Assembly: GCA_029865675.1 (NCBI GenBank)
Contig: JARXAU010000160.1
Coordinates: forward strand, 1-10,981
Length of the DNA: 10,981 nucleotides
From: Rhodoferax sp.
GTDB taxonomy: Bacteria > Pseudomonadota > Gammaproteobacteria > Burkholderiales > Burkholderiaceae_C
Reading direction: 5' to 3'
Below, in pieces: positions 1 to 5,787 of the stretch. A program made the position numbers and the translations under genes. Position 1 is the stretch's first letter; the number at the start of each line of letters is the position of its first letter. The notes beneath the pieces are model-generated. The model had not been told where the DNA came from. It worked only from the letters and a program-made list of their open reading frames with translations, and made no database searches.

Positions 1-44
1 ATTTATTGGTTAAGCTCGATTAACGGGTTCCAGGAAAACCACTG

Positions 45-1862
45 GTGGAGCCCAAGAGAACTAGCGACGTTTTGGGCTTCTCGTCATTCGTCGTTTTATT
101 TCTATACGGGAGTTTTTTTGTTTTCTGGTTTTCCTTTGGCGCTCAACCTGCATACACAAATTACTTCCTTATTGCAGTGCCGTTTGCTCTGTCCTTGCTA
201 GGCTGGTACTCCACGAAATTCGATTGGCTCTATGGCCTCGACTCCGGCCGGACGGTGCGTCCGCACCAAAGAGATAGAAGTCAAGTGGCATCGGTGCCAG
301 TAGACCAGGTAGCACCACCGGCTGACGTCGCCCGCCGTGAAATGTCGACCCTTACTTTTGCTGACATTCAGGGCAACAAGGAAATCAAGCGGCGTTTGCT
401 TGATGCGGCAATGGCGATCACCGCATCCAAGGGGAGTGATGTGCCCAAACGCAACGGCATCCTTCTGTTTGGCGAGCCGGGCAACGGTAAGACGGTGTTT
501 GCCGAGGCACTTGCAGGAGAACTCAAAATGCCGATTCTCAAACTGACGCATTCGGACGTCGCCAGCCGCTGGGTGGGAGAACGCACGGAAAAGATTGCGG
601 AAGCGTTTCAGCAAGCGGCCCGCACTCAGCCCTGCGTCCTGTTTATTGACGAGATCGATAGCTTTTTACCCGATCGCTCGGGCAGGGATACCCAAACCAA
701 AGAAGACACCGATGTGGTGAATTCCTTGCTGACACTTATGGTGGATGTGCGTAAGCTTCGCGTGGTGCTTGTTGCGGCTACGAACTATGTAGACCGCCTG
801 GATGGCGCGGCGATCAGGGAAGGGCGCTTTGATTTCAAAGTGGAAATCACCCCCCCCGACGAGGAGGCGCGTATCGGTCTGCTGACCTCGGGCTTGAAAA
901 AGAACGTCCGCAAGGCGGATGCCGATCAAGCAACGATCGTCAGTGTGGCACAGCGTTGGAATGGCTATTCCGTGAAACGCATCCTGGCCGTGACCGAGGA
1001 GCTGCCCTCCTACCTTGCTGACTTGCAACAAGCTGGGACACCCCGTACACGGCTTGAGTTCGAAGATTTTATGGCTTCCCTTCGACGAATCCAGGGCCGT
1101 AAAGGCGCCGCCCCGGAAAACGTCAAGCCAATGAGCGAGCTGATTTTGTCGGCGGATACCAGGGAAGCGCTCAGCATGCTGTCGAACCGGATGCGCGACC
1201 CACAACGGGTGGAGCGCCTGGGTGGCACTCTGCCCTCCGGTGTGCTGTTTTACGGTCCACCGGGCACTGGCAAGACGGCGGCCGTGAAAGCCTTGGCCAA
1301 GGAGGTTGACTGGGCCTTTCTGGTGGCGACTGGCAACGACCTGGCCCGTGACCCAAAGGCCTTGGAACAGCTTTACGTGAAAGCCAAAGAGCTGCGCCCG
1401 TGCATCATCTTCATTGATGAGGCAGACGACTTGATTCGATCACGTGCATACGCAACAAATTCCGAGGCGACGAACAAGCTGCTGACGCTGATGGACGGTG
1501 TAAGTGACCGAGTCAAGGATTTGGTGTGGGTCGCCGCAACCAACCATCCAGACCAAATTGACACTGCCTTGTTGCGCGGCGGGCGCTTTACGGAAAAGGT
1601 GGAGTTTGCGCGGCCCGACGGCGGCCAACTTGAAACCCATATTGGTACCTGGCTCAGCAAGCGCAAAGTAGGCCTGCAAGCGGGGTTGAGTGCGCGAAAC
1701 ATCGCCGAGCTGCTGGGTGACCAGAGCATTGCCAACACGGAAGCTGTTTTGCAATACGCGGTGAACCGCGCTATCAACCGAAGTACGACCGACGAAAGTG
1801 TGGTGCTGTCGGAGGAGGACGTGCGCCGCGGCGCATCGATGGTTTTAGGAGAAGTTGCATGA
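45..1862 (+). CDS. Membrane-anchored tandem AAA+ ATPase (Cdc48/p97-like D1-D2)
   Basis: A 605-residue protein with two AAA+ modules, probably an ATP-driven unfoldase or remodelling enzyme at the inner membrane. Two hydrophobic segments (about residues 11-32 and 38-55) form an N-terminal hairpin where Cdc48/p97 carries its substrate-binding N domain. Module D1 has Walker A GEPGNGKT (143-150), Walker B FIDEID (200-205), sensor-1 N247 and arginine fingers R258/R261. Module D2 has Walker A GPPGTGKT (404-411), Walker B IFIDEAD (455-461), sensor-1 N500 and fingers R511/R514. Both modules therefore look catalytically competent. D1 has an aromatic pore loop (W176-V-G); D2 lacks an obvious equivalent. 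The start is GTG with AGGA at 32-35, and the next Met (residue 100) would delete the membrane hairpin. The stop overlaps the next gene (ATGA), so the NERD protein is its likely partner. The substrate is unknown; defence, conjugation and proteostasis roles are all possible. Confidence 0.9.
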   Translation: MEPKRTSDVLGFSSFVVLFLYGSFFVFWFSFGAQPAYTNYFLIAVPFALSLLGWYSTKFDWLYGLDSGRTVRPHQRDRSQVASVPVDQVAPPADVARREMSTLTFADIQGNKEIKRRLLDAAMAITASKGSDVPKRNGILLFGEPGNGKTVFAEALAGELKMPILKLTHSDVASRWVGERTEKIAEAFQQAARTQPCVLFIDEIDSFLPDRSGRDTQTKEDTDVVNSLLTLMVDVRKLRVVLVAATNYVDRLDGAAIREGRFDFKVEITPPDEEARIGLLTSGLKKNVRKADADQATIVSVAQRWNGYSVKRILAVTEELPSYLADLQQAGTPRTRLEFEDFMASLRRIQGRKGAAPENVKPMSELILSADTREALSMLSNRMRDPQRVERLGGTLPSGVLFYGPPGTGKTAAVKALAKEVDWAFLVATGNDLARDPKALEQLYVKAKELRPCIIFIDEADDLIRSRAYATNSEATNKLLTLMDGVSDRVKDLVWVAATNHPDQIDTALLRGGRFTEKVEFARPDGGQLETHIGTWLSKRKVGLQAGLSARNIAELLGDQSIANTEAVLQYAVNRAINRSTTDESVVLSEEDVRRGASMVLGEVA

Positions 1863-2686
1863 AAATCGTAGTTTTATCGGACCACTCCCAGACACAAGCC
1901 AATGCGGCGGCAGGCAAGCGTCAGGCCGATTTTGAGTGGGGGCGCGCAAACTACGAGGCCCAACGGGCCTTGCTGGACTTGCGTAAGAGCAGCCTAGCCG
2001 CAAAATCCAAAGCGCTGTGGTCAGAACAGCGCTATTTCGCTTGGCTGTTTAGCTTTGTCCCGCGCCTGCTTGATCTTTTTTCGGTCAAGCCAGCCCCTCC
2101 CGTTAAAGAGGAGGCGCAGCGCGACGAGATGGTCTGGAATGCTGGCGCCGACGGTGAGCAGCGCGTCAAGGACGCAATGGATCGCCAGCTGGGCGACGAA
2201 TGGGTGGCTGTCTCGGGCTACAAAAATCCGGGGGGCGAAATCGATCTGCTGCTGGTTGGTCCCGATGGTGTTTTGGCCATCGAAATTAAATTCCTCAATG
2301 GTGAGGTCTCTTGTGAGGGCGACCGTTGGTGGCGCAATAAGAGCGACAAGTATGGCAATGTGGTGGAACGCAATGTGCCAATTGCTGACAAAGGTGGTAG
2401 GGGCCCAAGCGAACAAGTTAACGCGGCAGCAAGCCGACTGCAACGATTCTTGGCCGAACGAAGTCCACTTGAATACGTGCACTGCGCCGTAGTGCTGTCC
2501 CATCCTTTGTCGTCGATCGGCGTGTTACGGTCAGTCACCGTGGACGCTGTTGCCACGCTTGATTCATTTCATCCCAGGGCGATCCTCACTAAAGGTTTTG
2601 GTGAGCGTCCAAAGTGCTCGCCCGACGACCTGGTGCGACTTATCACCCAAGACCACCACTACCACGCCCGCCGGGGAAAGCGTTAA
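1859..2686 (+). CDS. NERD-domain protein (nuclease-related domain, PD-(D/E)XK-like)
   Basis: A 275-residue protein with a central NERD domain (about residues 93-215). This domain family is predicted to be a nuclease related to the PD-(D/E)XK fold. Visible motifs are GADGEQRV (96-103, candidate E100), GGEIDLLLVGPDGVLAIEIK (125-144, with D129 and the E142-x-K144 pair) and a Q186 in a GPSEQV context, so the putative active site looks intact. The first 90 residues are polar and probably helical, with a short hydrophobic stretch (about 60-74) that might sit on a membrane; I see no signal peptide. The start ATG overlaps the TGA of the AAA+ gene in an ATGA, with AGGAGAAG at 1847-1854, so the two are very likely translationally coupled. 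An ATPase plus nuclease pair resembles the logic of many defence or DNA-handling modules, but NERD proteins are poorly characterised and the link is inference. Confidence 0.85.
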   Translation: MKIVVLSDHSQTQANAAAGKRQADFEWGRANYEAQRALLDLRKSSLAAKSKALWSEQRYFAWLFSFVPRLLDLFSVKPAPPVKEEAQRDEMVWNAGADGEQRVKDAMDRQLGDEWVAVSGYKNPGGEIDLLLVGPDGVLAIEIKFLNGEVSCEGDRWWRNKSDKYGNVVERNVPIADKGGRGPSEQVNAAASRLQRFLAERSPLEYVHCAVVLSHPLSSIGVLRSVTVDAVATLDSFHPRAILTKGFGERPKCSPDDLVRLITQDHHYHARRGKR

Positions 2687-2690
2687 CTCT

Positions 2691-2936
2691 ATGTTGTTCG
2701 AAAAATTCGTTTGTCCCAATGGCCGCCCGCCTTCGGAATGCGGGCACATACCGCAACTGATTAAAAACACCCAGGGCTTCTTTTCGCGTTTGGTTGCGAG
2801 GTCCCAAAAGGATGCGCAAATTGAAGCGAAGCAACAGGTCCAAGAACAGCATCCCGCCGTTGCAAGTGAGCTGGTCTCCGAGCGCCAGACTGCTTCTGGA
2901 AAGCCGGAGCGCACCCGCATCCGCACCCGTCAATGA
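2691..2936 (+). CDS. Small hypothetical protein, 81 residues
   Basis: A short ORF that starts 4 nt after the NERD stop and ends just before the transglycosylase gene, in the same direction. The N-terminal part contains a Cys-rich stretch, CPNGRPPSECGH (residues 8-19, two Cys and one His). The rest is charged and Gln/Glu/Arg-rich, probably helical, ending in a basic tail (RTRIRTRQ). A purine-rich GGGGAA at 2673-2678 lies about 12 nt before the ATG, a weak ribosome site. The reading frame is open upstream to an ATG at 2550, but that version overlaps the NERD gene by more than 130 nt and its extra residues (Thr/Pro runs) look like a shadow frame. I do not recognise a family. The main support is packing: it fills the gap, and its stop lies in the ribosome site of the next gene. 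It could also be non-coding. Confidence 0.45.
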   Translation: MLFEKFVCPNGRPPSECGHIPQLIKNTQGFFSRLVARSQKDAQIEAKQQVQEQHPAVASELVSERQTASGKPERTRIRTRQ

Positions 2937-2939
2937 GGG
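2935..2939 (+). promoter_or_regulatory. Ribosome binding site deciding the transglycosylase start
   Basis: GAGGG ends 7 nt before the GTG at 2947, and 16 nt before the in-frame ATG at 2956. This favours the GTG start. It overlaps the stop codon of the preceding small ORF, which suggests translational coupling. Confidence 0.45.
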
Positions 2940-2946
2940 CTGGATC

Positions 2947-3570
2947 GTGTCCAGAATGCGACAGTTGGTAGCCAAGTGCGCCATAGACCTCGCTCTCTCC
3001 AGCATGCTGGTGTCGATGCCGTTGGCCTCAGTCGCCCAAGAGGAGCAGGGTTCTACCCCTCTGGCTGCGCCTGGCCCCCGACAGCCCGACGATTGCGTAA
3101 CCGAAGCCGCCAACTACCACGCCGTAAGCCCCTGGACGCTACGGGCAATCATCCAAGTGGAGTCCCGATTCAACGCAGCCGCGGTCAACCGGAACACCAA
3201 CGGCACTACGGACGTTGGGCTTGCGCAAATCAACTCCATACACTTCAAGGAGCTTGGCCGGCACGGTATTGCGCCGCGTGACCTATTGAACGGGTGCATC
3301 TCCTCCTACGTTGCTGCCTGGCACCTGAAAAAACAGATCAATGCTTACGGGAATACCTGGTACGCCGTGGGCGCCTACCACTCGACCAATAAGTGTCTGA
3401 ATCAACGCTATACCGGTTTGGTTTGGAATGCACTTCGGAGTTGGGGTGTGGTGGCTGGGCCAGGCGCTAGGCCAGGGCCGATCTCGAGCTGTGTCCGAGA
3501 TATCAGTCCGCTGGCTGGTTCAGTAAACACAACTTCAACCAACAAGCCAACGTTACTCACATTAGACTGA
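2947..3570 (+). CDS. Secreted lytic transglycosylase, VirB1/IagB-type
   Basis: A 207-residue SLT-type lytic transglycosylase that would cut peptidoglycan glycan strands in the periplasm so that a secretion channel or pilus can pass the wall. Numbering is from the GTG start. A Sec signal peptide spans about 1-30 (basic n-region, hydrophobic core, SVA-QE cleavage). The catalytic domain (about 49-170) has IIQVESRFN with catalytic E72, the DVGLAQINS motif (89-97) and AVGAYHS (140-146), all typical of VirB1, IagB and PilT-like specialised transglycosylases. Cys50, Cys117 and Cys150 may include a disulfide. The C-terminal tail (about 172-207) is Pro/Ser/Thr-rich. The frame extends upstream to an ATG at 2794, but that would bury the signal peptide inside the protein and overlap the small ORF. 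An ATG at 2956 is the other plausible start. Its position just ahead of virB8-virB10 fits a T4SS or pilus accessory role. Confidence 0.88.
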   Translation: MSRMRQLVAKCAIDLALSSMLVSMPLASVAQEEQGSTPLAAPGPRQPDDCVTEAANYHAVSPWTLRAIIQVESRFNAAAVNRNTNGTTDVGLAQINSIHFKELGRHGIAPRDLLNGCISSYVAAWHLKKQINAYGNTWYAVGAYHSTNKCLNQRYTGLVWNALRSWGVVAGPGARPGPISSCVRDISPLAGSVNTTSTNKPTLLTLD

Positions 3571-3573
3571 AAA

Positions 3574-4071
3574 ATGGAAAAAACGACGCCTGCCACAACC
3601 GAGATTAATGGCCCTGAGTCATCAACCATTGCCGTTCTCAATCAGATCCTGGCTTTGCCGACGGACCAACGAAAGGCTCTTAGAAACGCTTGGTCAGCCC
3701 TGGATGCTGGGCTTGTGTTTGATTCATCGCTATATCCACCGGACGCGAGTAATGAACTTGTCGCAATAGGTGCGAGCGACATCGCTGACCAACCGGACAT
3801 CGGCGATTGGATTGCCGAAAAACGACTGCTCCCACCACGTCAGCAAATGGGTGAACTGAAGATGGCAATAGAGCAAGAGGAGGATATCCTGGTCCTTAGC
3901 CGGCTGCGCAAGGAGTTGTCCGAAGCCAAGGATGCCAATCTCTTGCTGACTGCAGAGTTGGCCATCACCGAGTACGCATACGCAAATCCCCTGCAAGCGC
4001 TGGTTTTGCTCGCGGTAATTGGCATCGCGGTGTTGCGCGGTGTTGGATGGCTCAAGGTCTGGTTGGCCTAA
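3574..4071 (+). CDS. Hypothetical C-terminally membrane-anchored protein
   Basis: A 165-residue protein that I do not assign to a family. It starts 3 nt after the transglycosylase stop and has no strong Shine-Dalgarno sequence, so reinitiation is likely. Residues 1-85 are soluble, with a helical segment (about 16-48) and an acidic stretch. Residues 88-132 are strongly helical and charged, a likely coiled coil (for example LVLSRLRKELSEAKDANLLL, 106-125). One hydrophobic helix (about 138-157) ends in a short Trp/Lys tail (WLKVWLA). There is no signal peptide, so this looks like a tail-anchored inner-membrane protein with a cytoplasmic coiled coil. The NPLQALVLL-type end is loosely like C-terminal anchors of the ElaB/YqjD (DUF883) type, but that similarity is too generic to use. 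Position between a transglycosylase and virB8 suggests an accessory role in the envelope machine. Confidence 0.7.
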   Translation: MEKTTPATTEINGPESSTIAVLNQILALPTDQRKALRNAWSALDAGLVFDSSLYPPDASNELVAIGASDIADQPDIGDWIAEKRLLPPRQQMGELKMAIEQEEDILVLSRLRKELSEAKDANLLLTAELAITEYAYANPLQALVLLAVIGIAVLRGVGWLKVWLA

Positions 4072-4087
4072 GGTCGGCTGAGAAATA

Positions 4088-4108
4088 CGAAAAAACTTGC
4101 GAAAAAAC
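4088..4108 (+). repeat. Tandem CGAAAAAAC repeat with two A6 tracts
   Basis: The 9-mer CGAAAAAAC occurs at 4088-4096 and again at 4100-4108, a 12-bp period separated by TTG. Two A6 tracts about one helical turn apart favour intrinsic DNA bending and resemble an UP-element-like or nucleoid-protein-binding sequence. They lie just upstream of the dyad at 4111-4138 and of virB8. The repeat is seen directly; its regulatory role is inference. Confidence 0.5.
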
Positions 4109-4110
4109 AA

Positions 4111-4138
4111 AGCAACGCACTGTCTATAGTGCATTGCT
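4111..4138 (+). promoter_or_regulatory. Near-perfect inverted repeat, candidate operator upstream of virB8
   Basis: Left arm AGCAACGCAC (4111-4120) and right arm GTGCATTGCT (4129-4138) are complementary at 9 of 10 positions, around the 8-base centre TGTCTATA. A -10-like TATAGT (4125-4130) lies across the centre and right arm, but I find no good -35 at 16-18 bp. The dyad is not followed by a T run on the + strand, so it is not a + strand intrinsic terminator. On the - strand it is followed by TTGTTTTTTC, which could terminate antisense transcription. Most likely it is an operator or an mRNA stem in the leader of the virB8 operon. It lies in the 124-bp gap (4072-4195) that separates the two gene blocks. 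Confidence 0.45.
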
Positions 4139-4183
4139 CGGGAAAGATTAGCGTCTTGCGCCCCTACGATTATTCCCACACGC

Positions 4184-4188
4184 AGGGA
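4184..4188 (+). promoter_or_regulatory. Ribosome binding site of virB8
   Basis: AGGGA with 7 nt to the ATG at 4196. This supports the ATG over the in-frame TTG at 4193. Confidence 0.6.
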
Positions 4189-4195
4189 AAAATTG

Positions 4196-4930
4196 ATGGG
4201 ACTTTTTTCACGATCGCCTAATCCGCAGTTTGAGGACGTTAGTCCTGAGGACATCCGCAAGCAATCGAATACTCCGGTATCGACGCTGGGTGATGGCGCG
4301 CAGCAATTCGCTGAAATTTACGGCGCTGCGATGGTCAACTCCTCGCGTTTTTTCGTTATCTCTGTAGCTAGCGTAGTCCTTGCCATCACAGCAGTGGCAA
4401 CTCTTGCTTTTCTCCTCCCGCTCAAAGAAGTTACCCCCTACGTGATCGAGGTGAACTCTGGCTCCGGTCTGGTCAATAAACCGATCGAAGTTACCAAAGT
4501 CAGTCCCAATATCGCTGTGGTGAAGGCGGAGCTGGCACGGTGGGCCGAGGCGGTCTACACGATCGACCCCTTACGCACGAACGACTTTTTTAAATACGCA
4601 AATGTACGGTCGCGGGGAAAGGCCGTTGCACAGTTCGCGGAATTTCGTGAACGTGAGCAGGTTTTTGTACGACTGCAGAGGGAAGCCGGTCTGGTGCGTG
4701 AGGTGCAGGTGTCGTCCGTCGATGCCAGCCAAACAGGCGTCGCATTTATTTTCCTCAAAACTCTGGAGCGCACAGGCAGTCAGAGCGTTGACGCAAGTAG
4801 GGTGAAACGTTACCGGCTCACATTGCACTACCAAATCGATCCACCGCGCGAGGAAAGTGCGCTACTGGCCAACCCTCTCGGTCTGTACGTGATTTTCTTC
4901 AACGAGGCCGAAGAAAGGTCCAATCAATGA
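4196..4930 (+). CDS. virB8: T4SS inner-membrane assembly protein VirB8
   Basis: A 244-residue VirB8-family protein, a bitopic inner-membrane component that nucleates T4SS assembly and contacts VirB9/VirB10 in the periplasm. A cytoplasmic N-terminal stretch (1-50) is followed by one transmembrane helix (about 52-75) and a periplasmic VirB8 domain (about 76-240). Family-typical patterns are LKEVTPYVIEVNSGSG just after the membrane, the KAELARWAEAVYTIDP helix, and the C-terminal NPLGLYVIFFNEAEE (226-240). Its length is normal for the family. The stop overlaps the start of virB9 (ATGA). It is the first gene of the chained cluster, and the preceding gap carries a dyad and A tracts that may control it. 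No virB2-virB6 genes lie in the 4 kb upstream, so this is not a standard virB1-11 order. Confidence 0.9.
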   Translation: MGLFSRSPNPQFEDVSPEDIRKQSNTPVSTLGDGAQQFAEIYGAAMVNSSRFFVISVASVVLAITAVATLAFLLPLKEVTPYVIEVNSGSGLVNKPIEVTKVSPNIAVVKAELARWAEAVYTIDPLRTNDFFKYANVRSRGKAVAQFAEFREREQVFVRLQREAGLVREVQVSSVDASQTGVAFIFLKTLERTGSQSVDASRVKRYRLTLHYQIDPPREESALLANPLGLYVIFFNEAEERSNQ

Positions 4931-5787
4931 TTAACCGCCAGTTATCGGCTTTGGCCGCCATCTGCCTTGCAATTTGTTTCGCACCCGCGAAAGCTGAATT
5001 GGTGGCAACGCCGTTGACAGGCGATACCCGCTTGGTCCAATTCACCTACGACGAAGACAACACCTTTTTGGTGTTGGCCAAGCCGAAGGCGGTGACCCAC
5101 CTCCAATTCGCTGCGGACGAAACTCTTCAATCAGTGGCCTCGGGTGACACCGCCCAGTGGGAGCTCACGCCCACCAAAAACCGCAAAAACCTCTTCATTA
5201 AGCCGAAGTTCGATGGAATTGAAACTTCAATGACGGTAATCACCGACAAGCGAACCTACCAGTTTGTGTTGCGGTCAACGGCAGACGGTAAGAAGTGGTA
5301 CCAGCGGGTGTCTTGGATGTACGCGACAAGCCTGGTGCTGGAGCAAGATGCCGTACTTGATGCAATGACATCTGGCGGCCTAACTATGCCCCCAGTCGAG
5401 GCGCTTCCGCGTCCACCAATTCAAGCCCGTCACCCGGAGCCATCGAGCCCCGCTACAAATGCAACCGGCACGCTTCGCCCCGACTCTCTGCGCTTTAACT
5501 ACAAGATCGAGGGCGACGCGACCTTCAAGCCCACACAAGTTTTTGACGATGGCAAGTTTACTTACCTGCGCATGCCACAGGAAGTGCAAGAGCTTCCCGC
5601 CCTTTTCTCTGTGGTGGAGGGGCAGGAATACGCCCTCGTCAACTACACCATCGATGGCAACTACCTAATCGCCCAACGCCTACTGGACACTGCAGTTCTC
5701 AAGCTCGGAAAAGCGGAAGTTCGGGTCAACAAAGTGGTCCCATCTTCCGGCTTCACGCTGTTCAATCGTGGGGGCCCAACGAAATGA
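4927..5787 (+). CDS. virB9: T4SS outer-membrane core protein VirB9
   Basis: A 286-residue VirB9/CagX/TrbG-family protein, a component of the periplasmic and outer-membrane core ring. The signal peptide is about 1-23 (AKA-E). The N-terminal domain spans about 24-140. A Pro-rich linker (about 155-178) leads to a C-terminal domain (about 187-270) with the diagnostic pattern P-x-QVFDDGKFTYL, then PALFSVVEG, VNYTIDGNYLIAQRL and LKLGKAEVRVNKV. It is bound by ATGA overlaps to virB8 upstream and virB10 downstream; AAGG at 4915-4918 is the ribosome site. Its C-terminal domain is closely matched by the N-terminal domain of the fusion protein two genes downstream. No VirB7-like small lipoprotein, the usual partner of VirB9, is found beside it. 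Confidence 0.92.
   Translation: MINRQLSALAAICLAICFAPAKAELVATPLTGDTRLVQFTYDEDNTFLVLAKPKAVTHLQFAADETLQSVASGDTAQWELTPTKNRKNLFIKPKFDGIETSMTVITDKRTYQFVLRSTADGKKWYQRVSWMYATSLVLEQDAVLDAMTSGGLTMPPVEALPRPPIQARHPEPSSPATNATGTLRPDSLRFNYKIEGDATFKPTQVFDDGKFTYLRMPQEVQELPALFSVVEGQEYALVNYTIDGNYLIAQRLLDTAVLKLGKAEVRVNKVVPSSGFTLFNRGGPTK

Noticed and set aside
9..24. Short inverted repeat GTTAA-gctcga-TTAAC before the AAA+ gene
   Set aside because: Arms of 5 bp are expected by chance, and too little upstream sequence is present to judge a promoter or operator.
666..1205. Long - strand open frames opposite the AAA+, NERD, virB10 and pilO genes
   Set aside because: They lie wholly opposite genes with strong family motifs, show no recognisable domains, and lack consistent ribosome sites.
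2550..2690. Upstream extension of the small ORF, beginning inside the NERD gene
   Set aside because: It overlaps the well-supported NERD frame by more than 130 nt, and the added residues have Thr/Pro runs typical of a shadow frame.
2794..2946. Longer transglycosylase start at ATG 2794
   Set aside because: It would put over 50 basic residues before the signal peptide and overlap the small ORF; the GTG at 2947 has a better-spaced ribosome site.
4111..4138. Dyad read as a + strand intrinsic terminator after the hypothetical gene
   Set aside because: No T run follows the right arm on the + strand; only the - strand reading has one, and I see no credible - strand gene to terminate.
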